From positions 342,001-406,000 of the forward strand of contig WARS01002855.1 in assembly GCA_008933995.1 (NCBI GenBank): a stretch of DNA of 64,000 nucleotides, read 5' to 3'. Shown piece by piece: positions 26,602 to 39,639 of this stretch. The translations under genes and the position numbers were made by a program. The number at the start of each line of letters is the position of its first letter. The first letter of the stretch is position 1. The notes under the pieces were generated by a model. It worked only from the letters and a program-made list of their open reading frames with translations. It searched no databases and was not told the DNA's origin. This stretch comes from Datnioides undecimradiatus (taxonomy: Eukaryota > Chordata > Actinopteri > Lobotiformes > Datnioididae).

Positions 26602-26737
26602 GATCCAGAAAGCGCTGCCTCAGCGTGTGATATGGAAGACCAGGCTGCTTACTAAGCTGTAATCCACTCTGCTGCTGAGGTGTGTGTTCGCTTTATGGGC
26701 GGGCGGCGGTCCTTTAGGGAATCTTACACTGTTGCAT

Positions 26738-26740
<3 letters not shown>

Positions 26741-26770
<30 letters not shown>
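26741..26770. repeat. (TG)15 microsatellite
   Basis: Thirty bases of pure TG, 139 bp from the alternating tract at 26548. Confidence 0.97.
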
Positions 26771-26771
<1 letters not shown>

Positions 26772-26877
26772 CTGTCAGAACGTGTGCATGGCGTGTGCAG
26801 CGGTTTGGGTGAACTTCGAAGCTCATAGTCAAACATCAGATTAGCGAGCAGATTAACTCGAGGCCGCCGTCAATATT

Positions 26878-26995
26878 TGGGGAGCGGCACGGGCCGGTGG
26901 TCACAGCCGGACGGCGGCCCTGCAACCAGAACGCCGCGGGTTCGATCCCTGCAGCAGCTGCCGCCGCCTGCGGTGAAGAACCTGCACGGCGTGAA
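26878..26995 (+). mobile_element. tRNA-derived SINE head
   Basis: GGGGAGCGGCACGGGCCGGT opens like the fish SINE phrase GGGGCGGCACGGTGGTGCAG, and CGCGGGTTCGATCCC (about 26936-26950) is a perfect pol III B box. The body is not recognisable downstream. A real tRNA gene was considered, but the acceptor and D arms do not pair. Confidence 0.55.
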
Positions 26996-28854
26996 ACGAG
27001 GCCGAGGCAACACTTTGATGATTTTTGCGTCATTGACTCAGCAGATTATGGTTTTGATGCATTTATTGAAGGTTTAGTTGATAAAATGTCTGAAAATAGT
27101 GAAAAATTCTGGTGATTTCATCAAATATTTGACCAAAGAACCCGAAGACGGTCAATATTATGACTTAAACCAAAAAGGAACATGAAATTCTGACACTTCA
27201 CAGACTAAAATATGCAAATGTTGTCTTTATAAATGACTATATGATTAATTTCCTGCCAGCTGATTGGCTGATTTATCGTTTCACTGCTTTATTAAACAGC
27301 CCTTACGTCGCCTGGGATCCTGGGAAGCTGCACACGTCACGTCGTCGACGCGGAGGCTCAGCTGTTACGCAAAACGTGCATCATGTTTTAAATAAACTGA
27401 CAAGGCGGATGGTTCCTGAGCAGATCAGCTCACCCTGGGTATAAAATAACAAACTCTAGGGTCCAAAGTCAGAAATGAAAACGCTCGCTGTCTCGTGTTT
27501 GTGGGTGTACAGGAAGTCAGATGATGGAACGAAGGCATTATTGTGATCTGTGTGTGAATAAACTCTGTGCTCAGGGAAACAAGACCCGGTCTAACCTGCA
27601 GCGACTGCACCGCCACCGTCGACGGGGACCTCTGACATCATAATATTTCCACTGATAACAAGTTGCTTTTGCAGTGCGACGACGTTCACTCGTTACTTTT
27701 GTCTAAACTCGCAGCATAATTGGTGCCGATGATTTCACCCTGAACCCGACGAAGCTCTGCTCCAGCTCCGAGCGAGCCGGACTGAGCGACTCCGTGCTTC
27801 CTGTGTTTTCTGGTTCCAGTAATTCGGCCCGATTGCGATAAAAGCACGCATTAGTCTTTCGCTGTCTTCTGCAGACGCAAATTGCCCGAGTGAACTTTCC
27901 AACCTTTCCCAGGCAAAATAACAAAAGCAAGTGGCTGCACCTCGAGTGTGGAGAGCTGAAAGGAATCGACGGAGGCAGCGGGGGGGTGCAACAAACTACT
28001 TTCACTCCAAAACACTTGGACTTCGAGGCTTCGTCACTGCTTTACCGACCTCACAAATCAGGTTTCTGCACAGGAAACACAGGAAGAGCTCAGAGAATAT
28101 GATTTCTGTCGGTGCAGGCACAGCAGACGTGATTAGTGGGATGATCAATTAGTTAACTGACAGAAAATGAAAGTGCAGCTGTTTAGATCGTCATGTAAGA
28201 GCAGTCCGAGGCTGCAGCGTCCGAAACGTGCGGGGTTGTGTTGATGTTGAGCTCCGGAGCGATCAGACAGCTTGAAGGTGCCACTCTGGGCTCAGTCTGA
28301 ACACTGTTATTGTTGTTTCCTCAGTTTTTACGAAGCAAACGGACCCGGAGAGACGATAAACGGCTGAAACGGTTAACAGCAACGGTGAAATCCTGCTTTT
28401 CACACACTGTCATGAGCAAACATGTCACAGGGGACAGTTTACGCATTCAATACATGCTTTTACCTCACGCATGACTTCAGTGTTGGACTTTAACACCTAA
28501 CAGTGTTTTAACAGAGTGGTTTTAGTACTTTTACTCAAGTATAGGATCCAAAAGCTACCTTGAAATCAGAGTAGGAACGTAGCTCGTGGCTTTTTAGCAT
28601 CGAAACCGCAAATGACGTAAGGTTTCTTGTTGAAAAGTCAACAAAGGGACAGAAAATCACCCGGAAAAGGTGAAAAATCGCTGCAGAAATGATGCAAATC
28701 ACGTGCAAAAATCCACAAAGGGACACAAAACAACAGGACCGCGTTGTCGCAGTCGTTCGGAGCCTCGCTGCCGGTCGGACGTTCGTTCATTACGCTGAAT
28801 CAATATTGTAAGGATTAATAATTTAAAGTGTCTCATTACCAACAAGCAGTGCTT
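26996..28854. other. Region without a recognised gene
   Basis: No exon, RNA gene or mobile element recognised. Confidence 0.55.
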
Positions 28855-28990
28855 TGAAACCGTCGCACCACATCCAGTACGACCACGGTCAGGACGGTCA
28901 GTCTTCCACTGCGGGGTTTTGAACCTGCAACCTTCCAGTCACAGGCCCGACTGCCACCAGCCGAACGCACTGTAATTAAAGGCTCTGCTG
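28855..28990 (-). mobile_element. tRNA-derived SINE head, inverted
   Basis: On the minus strand the sequence reads GACTGGAAGGTTGCAGGTTC followed by AAAACCCCGCAGTGG: a pol III B box (GGTTCAAAACC, about 28914-28928) in the context typical of fish tRNA-derived SINEs. The A box is weak. It is too decayed for a functional tRNA, and no cloverleaf could be drawn. Confidence 0.55.
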
Positions 28991-31900
28991 ATAAACTGTC
29001 AGATCTCCAGCTGGTCCTCACACCCATCAGCTCTGACGGGAACAGCTGATTACCGGCTCCCGAATCTCAGGCTGCACATTTACAACTAAACCCAACATAC
29101 TGTGATCATTAGTATCAACTGCGACTGCTCATCTCAGCGAATTAGCCAACATTAGCGCGCTACACCGGCATTAACATCCTGCCTGCGTTCAGCCGCGGCA
29201 GCTGCGAGTCAACGGAAGCTGCGTTTAATATTTCCACCAGGCAGAATTCTGCAATTACCAATTCTGCAAACTCGACGTAGGCTTTGCATTTTGCACCAAT
29301 CAATCGCGCGGCTCCGTGATGAATTGAATGCATAATGTTGGTATTCATCAACCCGGAGTGGATTCATAAACTCGGACCGCGGGCTGCCAGAGCCGGGAGC
29401 CAGACAGCTGGCAAGATATTGGCAAGATATCTCAGCTGTCATTGGCAGACAGGCAGAGCCGAGGAGATGGCGAGCGTCATAACCAAAAGGGTAATTGTAA
29501 AATCTGAAACTGTGGGCGCTGTGAGAGTATTTATATCCCCATGAGAATCCGCTCTGAGACAATCGTGTCAGGGGATAATGAGGAAGTTGGGCTCGTTTTG
29601 GTTGCTCCTGACATCTGCAGCGGAAAGTTCAGGGTTTTTTTTAATATCTGCGAAGGCGGTGCATGGATTTGGTTTTTGGATAAAGGTTTAATTAACGACA
29701 GTCGGGCTGAACAGGCGTCAACAAATGTGGCAGAGCAGCGGCGTCCTGAGCGGAGAACGACCCAACACGATAAATAGGTTTCTGAAAACACGAGATGAGG
29801 AATCGTCACTGCAGGAAGCGAATCCGGCGAGTTCGACCCGAGATTCGGGATCTGTTGTCGTGTTTAGACGCTGCTTTTGTTTCCCAGCTTTACTGAGCGT
29901 TGGTCTGAGATGCTGGTTCCCTCCATCGACACCTAGATGCAACAGATGTCGTATGTGCCGTGAACGCTTTGAGGAACTTTGGAAACTCTTCCACATCTTC
30001 CTAAAGACGTGAAGACTCAGTCGCTCTCGGCTTTCGCCTCCTTGATCGAGGCTGTTCCTGCCGTCTTTTGCATTAATATCGAAGATGTTGTTGTTGAGAC
30101 TTTGAACTTTAACCCTTTCTGTCAGTCGTCCCTGCAGAGAAGCAGTCTAGTCTGCAGTAAGGTCCCTGAACACATCGCTGCCTGCAGCGGCAGCGTGGGC
30201 ACTCGGCTGATAAATCGCACAATTTATATTCTAATATTTCGTCCACAGCCACAAAGTAAAGAATGGGGTGACAAAGCAGCGCTGCAGGTCTATTACATGT
30301 TGTGTTTTCTTTATAGTCTTCCCACAATGCTGCGAGACACTCCTGCAGGCAATCGGTCATTCTGTTCACCGGCTGATGGTCAACGCCGGTCGGTGCACAG
30401 CCTCGCCTGCAAATTAGCTCGAGGGTCCTGCGGCACGTGCTGGGTCTCCTCTGGCGTCCCCGTCCGACACGTTCTGCAGGAGACAAGTTTTTCCTTTAAG
30501 GGGATGGAGAGTCGGAGGGAACCTTATCTCAGAGGAAACGACTCTTTGACCCTGAGAGCTGTGCAGACTTAAACATCAGCTGCTCCCAGGATCCTCCCAG
30601 GACGAGTTGTTCCTGGGAGCAGACAAAGGGTGGTTCGTGCACATCCTGTGGAAAGATGGCAGGTGGCAGTTTGCAAACGTCTCCTGAACTAGATCTAAGG
30701 AATCTGGTGCTGGTTTGCCTCCACCTCAAGATCTGATCCTTAATTATCCAGACGACAGGTCTGCATGCAGATCCCACTTTAGTACCGGGTGTAAATGGGT
30801 TGTTGGCAGCGCTTTGAGGTGAACACGCTTCAGATGAGGTGCCTTACCCAAGAGCAGATGATTATACCTGACAGAGCTACACACACAGTTTTGCACATCG
30901 TAAACCGACCGTCTCTGCTCAGAGACTTCGACCTCATCCAACAGATTCAGGGCAACGTCAGTGGCCGACGTCACCGACGCTCTGAATGGGAGCAGATCTC
31001 TGCAGACAGGTGTCCAGAAACTGCTGGAGCACTGGGTGTAGGGTCTGCAGCCTGTGGGCCGTGCGATATAGAGGTTGAGCCTGCACACAAACTGCAGTTA
31101 TATTAAATATCATAGTAGTTATACATGTTTCTGCCGTAGTGCAGAGCTGCTCTCAGCCTCTATGTAAATCCAGTTAAGGAGCCGTCGGCCTGATTCAAAC
31201 GTTATGATGGGGAATGAATTGTAAACATGGGGCTGCAGTCTCTGTGGCGGCAGGTTAGGCAAGGAATGCAATTGATTATGTCCTTAGCAAATGCAATAAT
31301 ACAAATTTGTGTCGTCGTGCGAGTGCGAGCGCGCGGTGCAGGTCCTGTCCAACGCATCGCAGCGCCGTGGGCCCGACAGACGTCGGTGCAGCTCCTCGTT
31401 TCGTCCCGAACACGAGCAGCTTTGAAGTCACGGCTGCAGATCGGGCACGCAGGACTGACCGCGGGCACAGATCTCAACTCTCACGGAGACACACAACCCG
31501 GAGCCCAGCGCAGAAACTTCTCAGTCACACACACAAGCGCCGGGAGCAAGGATGCACTTTCTCACAACACGCGGTCGCTTACAGCGTCTCGTCGTGGCAG
31601 CAGGTCGGGGGGGAAACCTCACAGTAAAAGCGTGACGGATAGCAGTTGACAGCCAGCAGGAGACGAGTAACTGTTGGCTGTTTTGGTTTTGGGCTCTTTC
31701 CTGTCTTCGTGGCGCACTGCAGAGCAGCAGGGAAGGCGGAACGGTGGAGTGAAGCAGCATGTGTGGTCGGCCGGCAGATTGGAAAGGAAGGTCATAGATC
31801 CACAGTTTGATTTCCATTGACATTGCCTTAAAGGACACATTAAATGCACTGGAGGAGCGACGAAGTGATAAATACTTTGGTAGCCGCTTCTCCTCCACCT

Positions 31901-33420
31901 GCCTCGTCCACCTGGCTTTGACATTTAAATGTTTCTCTGTGTGTGAATCTAAAATAGCTGTTTTTATCGAGCTGCTTCTTCTCTTCTTCTTGCGCCGCCC
32001 CCCAGCTGTGAGCAACCCGCGACGCCAGGCGTGCAGCTATCCGAGGAAAACCTGTCCTTGGAAATGTTTGGTATTGTTTTGAGTTTTGCAGCTGGATGAT
32101 TTGCAGGTGCTGTGTTGCTTCTACTGCTGATCTGATGCCTCCCTGTTGAAACAGATTCATCAAAGTCTTCAGTTCGTGTGCGAATAACTCGTCTTTACAC
32201 TGTCGAGACCAAAGTCCAGTTCTGCATAAAGCTGATGAACCATTTGTTTCCATTGCATCTGTTCTCCACAGAGGTTAATATCAGGGACTGGTGCATCACC
32301 TGCAGGTAAAACTGGACTCTGTCCCATCTGGTGCATGCACTTTGAAAGTCTAGAGTTGTGTTTTTGGTGTGCATGCATGCAGGAGTAATATCTGACAGGA
32401 GCAGCGGGGACAGCGTATCACCCCACAGTCTGTGTTCGCTGCAAAGAGCAAACCCAGGTTTCTCTTCTTAATTACTGCGATCTCAGAAAGAACGTAAAAC
32501 ATCTCAAAAACACCAATTTGGTCTTGTGGCGATCAGTAACGGTGTCTTTTTTTAATATGGTAATGGCGTCCCCGCCATGTTTAATTCAGCGTTCTGTGTG
32601 ATATCTCTGGTTCCCCGTGGAGAAGCGAAGCCTCCTCACTCAGCTTTGAAGGCAGCCACCAGAGAGCCACTTGATGTCGTCTGTCAGGCCTCGCCGAAGC
32701 CACGCGGGCGGCTCGTGTCAGCCCGGCGCCCCATTAAAACCCCCTTTATGTTGGGATTTTCAGCGTTTTGGCAGGTACATCTATCACGCGTTTCATCGGC
32801 CGCGGGGATGCTGCCGTATTGATTAGCCGACCTACTTCCCTCTTTTTGAGCCAACAGGAAAACCCAGAAAACTTGAAACAGCCTCTGGCGCCGTTCAGAC
32901 GGACAGCCGGATGCTTTGGAGTCATGATGTGATGAAAAAGGAACAATAACTTAAAGTTCGGAGTATTTTTAGAATTTTCCGACTGCACAAGCCGCTTCTC
33001 CACCGAACGCTGTGAGATCTTTAGGTCTTTAGAGCCTCACGTGACGTCCTCAATCCACGCAAAGAGCGGCGTGTTTGTTTGGTCTGCACGTGTCACATCT
33101 GTCTGATGTATGCGTATATTACTGAATAATTAGAGCAGCTGCAGATTGATATTTTATCAGCAATCGTATGACTGACAGTGATTAATCATCGCTGCCGAAA
33201 ACAAAGCTGTAATTATCATATCTCACAGCCCTCCCCGACTTGTTGTTCTTTCCTCCTTCTGAGTTATTGACAACTGTTTGTCATAAACAAACACACGACG
33301 CGTTGATATAAGACCATACGGCGCCCGCGGGGAGGAGTTTTAGTTGGTGTGTTTGGAAACAGACGGTGACTCGTCGTCGTGGTCAGCTCGAGGTTAGGTC
33401 CTCCGCTTGACACGGTGTGA
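28991..33420. other. Region without a recognised gene
   Basis: It contains an 11-bp perfect inverted repeat (TGCTCCCAGGA 30581-30591 and TCCTGGGAGCA 30611-30621), a CpG-dense patch about 31310-31480, and enhancer-like unique stretches around 29160-29680 and 32560-32820. The 197-codon ORF at 29979-30572 has no recognisable domain. Confidence 0.5.
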
Positions 33421-33432
33421 GGCATCGGCCTT

Positions 33433-33446
33433 GTTGCTATGGTTAC
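33433..33446. promoter_or_regulatory. RFX X-box-like palindrome
   Basis: GTTGCTATGGTTAC resembles the X-box GTTRCCATGGYAAC, with imperfect halves. Related sites lie at 21487 and 59810. Confidence 0.3.
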
Positions 33447-33499
33447 CGAGGGTTTAATGACTCAGGAGGATCTTCAAAACGTTTGACGAACAGAAACTT

Positions 33500-33800
33500 G
33501 TAAACAGAGGCCGCGGAGACGGTCGAGCCTCCGCGTTTTCATCGTGCACGAGATGCAGCTGGGCGCGGAGCGGCGAGGGCGGCGGGAAGCTGGCAGGAAA
33601 ATGTGTTTGTACAGAAATAGAAGTGAAAATCAGCGAACATCATAAAGGTCAGGTCCAGCGGTGGTGGAGGCCTGCGCTGGCAATCCATTAATCACTGGGG
33701 TCCTGCCTAATTAACTTGCCTTTGTAATGACGGCCGGCCGCGCGCCGCTGGCCGTGATGACGGGCAGCGGGCGAGTCGCTCGTTCCTAACGGGGTGGGCG
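33500..33800. promoter_or_regulatory. CpG-dense block, possible promoter or enhancer
   Basis: CpG-rich words (GGGCGCGGAGCGGCGAGGGC, GACGGCCGGCCGCGCGCCGC) flank a homeodomain-site-rich stretch (CCATTAATCACTGGGG, CCTAATTAACTTGCC). Fish genomes have weaker CpG islands than mammals, so this could be an unmethylated regulatory island. No transcript evidence. Confidence 0.3.
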
Positions 33801-36800
33801 GATGCGCCGTTGCTCAGTTTGGATTGAAGTTGGTGTGTTTGCTCCTCTGCTCCTCGTTGGAGCTCTCAGTAATCTGGGTCGAGGCGTTTCATGTCTCCAC
33901 GTCTCTGTTTCCACCGTCTGCTCTTCTGTTTTGCTCTGTCAGAGTCCTTAATGGGCAAGTCTCGCCCCTCGGCGGCCATCTTGGCCGAAAACACCAGGCC
34001 CCTTTCTATCCACAGCTTCACTGTCAGTGGTTCACAGACACGTTTTACTAACAACTGCTCAGAAGGTTCAATGACTTTGCCAAAAAATGAGGTTTGAACA
34101 CTTTTTTCCAACAGCAACTCCTTGCTGTCGCCCAATCGGATGCAACACAGCCGATCACATGTTTCAGCGCTTCAGCAGGATTGGCTGCGTGTGTTTCCTG
34201 GTTCTGCAGCTGTGAAGCAGACGACGGGGAGCGGGTACGTGTCATGTCTGGTGTTTGTCTCCTCTTGTAACTTAGTTTGGCTCGAGTTGGGGCGATAATG
34301 CACTGAGCTCCTCTGAGCAGCTCCACTGCACGGGCCTCAGGAAGCTAACGGCGCTCGGTGCAAAGAGCAGGAAGCAGTCGCACGCACGCGCTGCGCCGAC
34401 TTCCTCCCATAAGGGAAGCTTGTTTCCTGTTTCCTAGTGCACGGTGAGACGCTCGCGGATGAAATGTTCTGTTTGAAAATTGCTTCTATTTAGTCAGCAG
34501 TCATGTTTCACACACACACACACACACACGACCTCTCCTCTGCCATCACCTCCCATCATGGCCGACGGCTGTGCGAGCCCTTTAATATCTGCCTGAATAA
34601 TGCAGCGGCGTTTGGCGAAGCAGGAGTCGCTCCTCGACTCGCTCCAGACCTCGCCGGCTGCCGCAGCCCGACCGAGCGATATCAGGAATATTTATTTTTT
34701 CCCCCCGTCGCCTTAATATCTCTCTTCTCCCCTTTTCCTCCCTGCCCTCCATTTCCTGTACCCCCCCCGCTGCTCCCCTCATTATACGCTGCACTTACTG
34801 TTTATTACTCCAATGTCTCTCTTCCTTTCTGCTTCTTGGGCGCTCGCTCCTTCTCTCTGCAAAAAGGCGTGAATACAAATCAGCCTGATTCCCTCTCTCA
34901 ATCACCGTCCTGCTCTCAGGCGCAGGATATATTAACCGCGGTTATATTTCCTCCAAAGCCACAGACCATTTTTCCTCATCTGTTGAGGTTAGCGCTCTTC
35001 ATTCCCGAAATGAGCAGTTTTCATCATCTTAATCCCCCCCCCCCCCACACACACACACACACTGCCCCATCTGTTTCCTGACTCTTAAGACTCCTGGAGA
35101 CTGGATGGAGGGACGTGGAAATGAAATTAGAGAGAAGAGACAAGAGGGGAGTCGATCGCAGAGAGGGACGGGTGCGGAGCGAGCGTTACGTCAGAGTTCA
35201 AAGCGAAGACGTTAGTGACTGATGTTCTGGGGGAAGAGCAGCCAATCTGGGACGAGGGTGACAGTTATGGATTGTGTGTGTGTGTTTGGGATTACGTGAG
35301 TCTGCAAACAGGGGGATGTTTGTGTGTACACACCCTCCCGGCTGGTGTGCGTGTCAGCGGTGGGCGGATTGTGTGATTTGGATGAAGCTGAACCTGCAAG
35401 AGAAAGTTAACTCTGCAGCAGCTTCCACAGAAACACGCAGCGCGGAGGGTTTGCACAGCGCGGCGAAGACTCAGACTGAGAGACCAAAACAAGAAAGTTT
35501 GCATGGCCTAAAAAGTGCAAATGTGAGTCAATGAAAGGGATAAAAAGAACAAAGACAGTGATAAAAGATGTAAAACTGAGAAAACAGATGATGAGACACC
35601 TTTAATAAAAACTGGGCCTGCAGGATCTGAGGGGTGCGGGTCTGAGAGAGGTTCGCTCAGTTCAAACCGGCTTCAGACCGCGCGGGCAAGCTGCTCAAAC
35701 ACTGATGCAAAAGGATAAACGCGTGGCGTGTGTGTTGTTTTCTCGCTCCTCCTGCGGGAACCTCGGTTGTTCTGTCTTTGCAAAAAGTCTTTTCTGCAAA
35801 CATCAAAGACTAACTGAGGTTCACGCGTTCACGTCTTTCCGGCCCGGCTGATAAAGGCACTGGATACACAACCAGGACACATCAGGACCAGTTAGCATGA
35901 GTTTAATGGGCTGATCTGAGAGCTGTTCCGTGCGATCCTGATTAAATGGCGGTGACGTCACTCGGAGCTGCCCCTTCCTGCGGTGTGATGCTAATTTGGC
36001 TCCGATGTTGCAGCGTCGTGCACAAGTGTGTGTTTTTGTTGTCGTGTGCGTGTGTGTGCGGGGGCTGTTTAGCAAAGAAAGCGTGTGTGTGTCTGTGGTT
36101 TGGCATGCAGTTGCACAAGCCTGGGGGGGAGTGGAGGGGGGGGGGGGGGGTTAATTAAAGAGAGTGACCGGAACGAGGGAGTGTGTAACGGAGGGTAGTG
36201 AAGGCAAGAGGAAGGAAAGATGGAGTGTGTGTGTGTGTGTGTGTGTAGGCAGTGCTTAATAAGAGTGTGTGTGTGTGTGTGTGTGAGACATTTGGCGAGC
36301 TCGCTGACTTGAGGATGATACATTGACTCGCGTTGTTTACATCTCCTTACGTTCCTGTACGCCCAGTCAGGGCCTCAGTTGGCTCCTGTCCTGGCCCATA
36401 TTTCATTCACACACTGAGATGGGTGCACACACACACACACACACACACTCTCACTGAAACACAAGCAGATACCTCAATGCACAACATCCTTGTAAGTTCC
36501 CTGTTAGGTGACCAGGTAGTGAGGCGTTCTTCACACGCACGTGTTGTTGAGTTACGCCGCCGCTTCCATTACCCGCTGACAGACGACTGACCTTTCAAGT
36601 GCGAAATGGTTAATGGTCATGTTCATGTTGACCTGCTGCAGCTGGATGAGCGCATGAGGAGCTGATGTATGAACACGCTGGTCTTTTCACGGCGGCGATA
36701 CGAGGCGCCCCCGCTGTCGTTCGTTATGAAACTGATACGCTGAAGCTGCGAAACACCTTGAAAGACGGTTGAGCTTCAGTTAAATGTGGAGGAAGTGAAG

Positions 36801-38049
36801 CCTCCCGATGCAGAGCAGCCTGGACGGACATCATCTCATACGCCGGTGATCTCAGCAGCCATCAACCCAGAGCATCCATTGTGCCTGAGCAGCACGGCGA
36901 AGCCTGTAAAGCTCAGCAGCTTGCATGAACCAGAGTAACGTCAGTGCAGAACCAGCACATCTGCGTCACCGTGATACCTCAAACAGTGTCAGAGTAGCTT
37001 TGTGCGACATCTCTTTGCTGAATTCGCCAGTCTTCCTCGTTTTACCCGCCTCTTGCAATGAATTACATCATGTGAAACACTTTGCACGAAAGGTTTCCCA
37101 CCTGAAGTGCTTTTGAGCAACATCCCAATTAACGACCGCAGCGAGTTTTTGCAAAGGAATAAACGGCTGTGGCAACGAGCCGGAGCAACGCAACGGATGC
37201 TACACCTGCAGCCGGTCAAGTCAGCAACTATATGGAGAGTCAGGATGTTGTTTACATGGTGAAATACAGGAACAGGAAGCAAAGCGCTGATTCGTGGGTG
37301 AAAGCTCTGGGTCCGACACATTAAAACACTCCGTCTTCTTCTCAGCTCTGTTCTTCTTGTGAGTGGGAACATGATTTGACTTCGTCCACGCATTAAACAC
37401 GATGTTGCACCACAGCGGTACCTACAGTGTCATAGTTTGAAGTGCGGGACCACTGACCGAGCTTGGCAGAAACATTAAATCAGTTTAAAGGTTAAATCAC
37501 GTCAAACCAGAACCGTGTTGGCATTTTTTAACTTTTAGATGTTCTGAAATGCAAAATGGCAACTTTTGATCTTTGGCTGCTCGTGTTTTGATCACAGATT
37601 AGGTGGCGACTAATCAAAGCAGCCTTGCCGCCTAAAAAGCCGCCATCAGCACGGTCCAGACTTCGAGTGGAGTCAGTTTCACGAGCGCTTTGTGTTTCCG
37701 TCTCAGACATTTCTGCAGTGGGGCTGGCCATTTTGAACTGACATCAAAAGGACGACTCAAAGAACCCGAAGCGGCGGCGATTCTTCAGGCAGTAATCCGT
37801 CGTGAACAAACAACAGGACGGGTGAACAATGTCCAAAGCTGAGAGGGTGGTCAGGGTGGTGAAGGAGCTGCTGCAGCAAATTGCGTTGTCATGGCAGGGA
37901 CGGCGCGGCGACAGTGCGAGCCGTCACTGTGCGCGGCGCCTCGTGCACCTGCGTGAATGTGACTGAGTGTTACGTGTCAGCCGGAGCCGAGCAGCTGACC
38001 AATGAGACCTTGGTGGTGGAAGAATGAAGCAGCTGATTTCTTGACGTCT
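33801..38049. other. Microsatellite-rich region without a recognised gene
   Basis: Simple repeats: (CA) 34509-34529, C13 then (AC)8 at 35034-35062, G15 at 36136-36150, (GT)11 at 36225-36246, (GT)10 at 36265-36284 and (AC)11 at 36427-36448. No exon recognised. Confidence 0.6.
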
Positions 38050-38120
38050 CCCCCCCCCCCCTCTCTCTCTCACACACACACTCACACACACACTCACACA
38101 CACACACACACACACACACA
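38050..38120. repeat. Compound C12-(CT)-(CA) microsatellite
   Basis: Poly-C followed by CT and CA runs with CTCA interruptions. A separate C13 run lies at 38171-38183. Confidence 0.95.
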
Positions 38121-38946
38121 GAAGAATCATTATTTGCACAGCGTCTGTACAGTTAAGGGACCGCGAGCCGCCCCCCCCCCCCCATGCTTGTTATGAAGCC
38201 AGGAGTCTTTTGCTGCAAACGTACAGAGCAGGACTCTCAGCAGGTCGCTGGCTGTAATGATGGTTCGCCGGGCGGACGCTGTGCACGCTGCTGAGGGCTT
38301 CCTACATGCGTCTGTGTGATGCTGGGGTGGAACTGCGTGGTGTGTGTCCATGTTCATGCTCAGCTTCATGCACTATGTTCATTTATCCGTGATTACCACA
38401 CATATTTTATATACGCGCACACACGTGCACGCGCACAGTTTGTATTCCCGCAGTGTGTTTTGTTGTGGTGTGGTGAGCGGGCGCGGGAGCGTGTAGCCGC
38501 AGATTTATAGGCATGCCTCCATGCTCTCCAATGATGTGGGACTGAGCCATGAATCAGCTCAGCCTGTAATGAATTCTGATGGCCCACAGGAGAGGAAGAG
38601 GAGGAAGGGGGGAGGAAGATGGAGGAGGACGACGAGAGGCGGCAGGAGCAGAGGAGAGCAGAGGAAAATCAAGGATTGGTGTAGAAGAAGAGGAAAAGAC
38701 AGAGATGAGACGAGGTGATGGAGCCGCGGGTTCAGCCCTCACACTCATTTCAGCAGCGTGCAGCCTCCATGCGGGGACCATGCACTGTCCATACAGACGG
38801 CTAACACGTCTCCACGTCCTCCCGCTGGACACAGATAAAGCCAAAGTGCACGCACGGGCTGTCAATCATGAGGTCACACCCCCTTTTTCACATCGATAAC
38901 AAATTAAAAACAAAACAACGGATGTAGCCCTCGAGCTGCTAACGAG

Positions 38947-38968
38947 CAGAGCTAAGCTCTTAGCTCTG
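38947..38968. repeat. Near-palindrome, 10-bp arms
   Basis: CAGAGCTAAG, a CT spacer, then CTTAGCTCTG. The arms pair perfectly around a 2-nt centre. Confidence 0.9.
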
Positions 38969-39166
38969 TGCTGCTAAGAGATCAGGATACTATTGGTTGA
39001 AACCTGTTGCTGATGTAAGCAAACGCACAAACAAAGAAAACAAATACGACTGGATTTAGTTTTTTGGGATTTTAGCGCAAAGCTAACTGCACATTATTTG
39101 TTTCAACATCAAAGTTTTGCAGATGAGACCAGAGCTGACTGTTACTGTCCAATCAGCGACCAGCTG

Positions 39167-39201
39167 AGCTCCACAGCATGCTCGATTCATGCTGTGGAGC
39201 T
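39167..39201. repeat. Perfect 14-bp inverted repeat with a 7-nt loop
   Basis: AGCTCCACAGCATG (39167-39180), loop CTCGATT, then CATGCTGTGGAGCT (39188-39201). The arms are exact reverse complements. Confidence 0.95.
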
Positions 39202-39639
39202 AAACGCAGTGGATTCATAGGGAAATGATGCATATGGAGTTTATTATTGCATAAAACTCTGTGTGTCTATATGTGACTGATGTTACTGGCGCACGTGAAA
39301 TATAGAAAATGTCAAAAACAGCGACATGTTTACTTTTTTCATCTGGAACAAAACAAAACAAAACAAGATCTTCGTCCAATTTAAACCAAAGTATTTGTTC
39401 CACTGGGACTAACGTGGTTAATTATTAATATCATTATTATTATATTACTACAGAGTTTTGCACACAATAAAAATAGTAAACATCCAGGTTTCCAGAGAAC
39501 AAAACATAAAAATCCATCATTTCAGCATGAATAATAATAATAATAATGATAATAAGAGTTTCACTTCCATAACATGAAGAACCTCAGTCCATCACCGCTG
39601 GTGTAGGAGCAGCAGGACGCAGTGAATCTAATTCATGTC

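Noticed and set aside
26878..26960. Genuine tRNA gene
   Set aside because: The B box is perfect, but no acceptor or D stem pairs; it fits a SINE head.
29979..30572. 197-codon ORF
   Set aside because: It starts with TTG, shows no recognisable domain or splice context, and a length of this order is expected about once by chance in a window of this size.
34503..35081. 192-codon ORF beginning in a CA repeat
   Set aside because: It runs from one microsatellite into another and no domain is seen.
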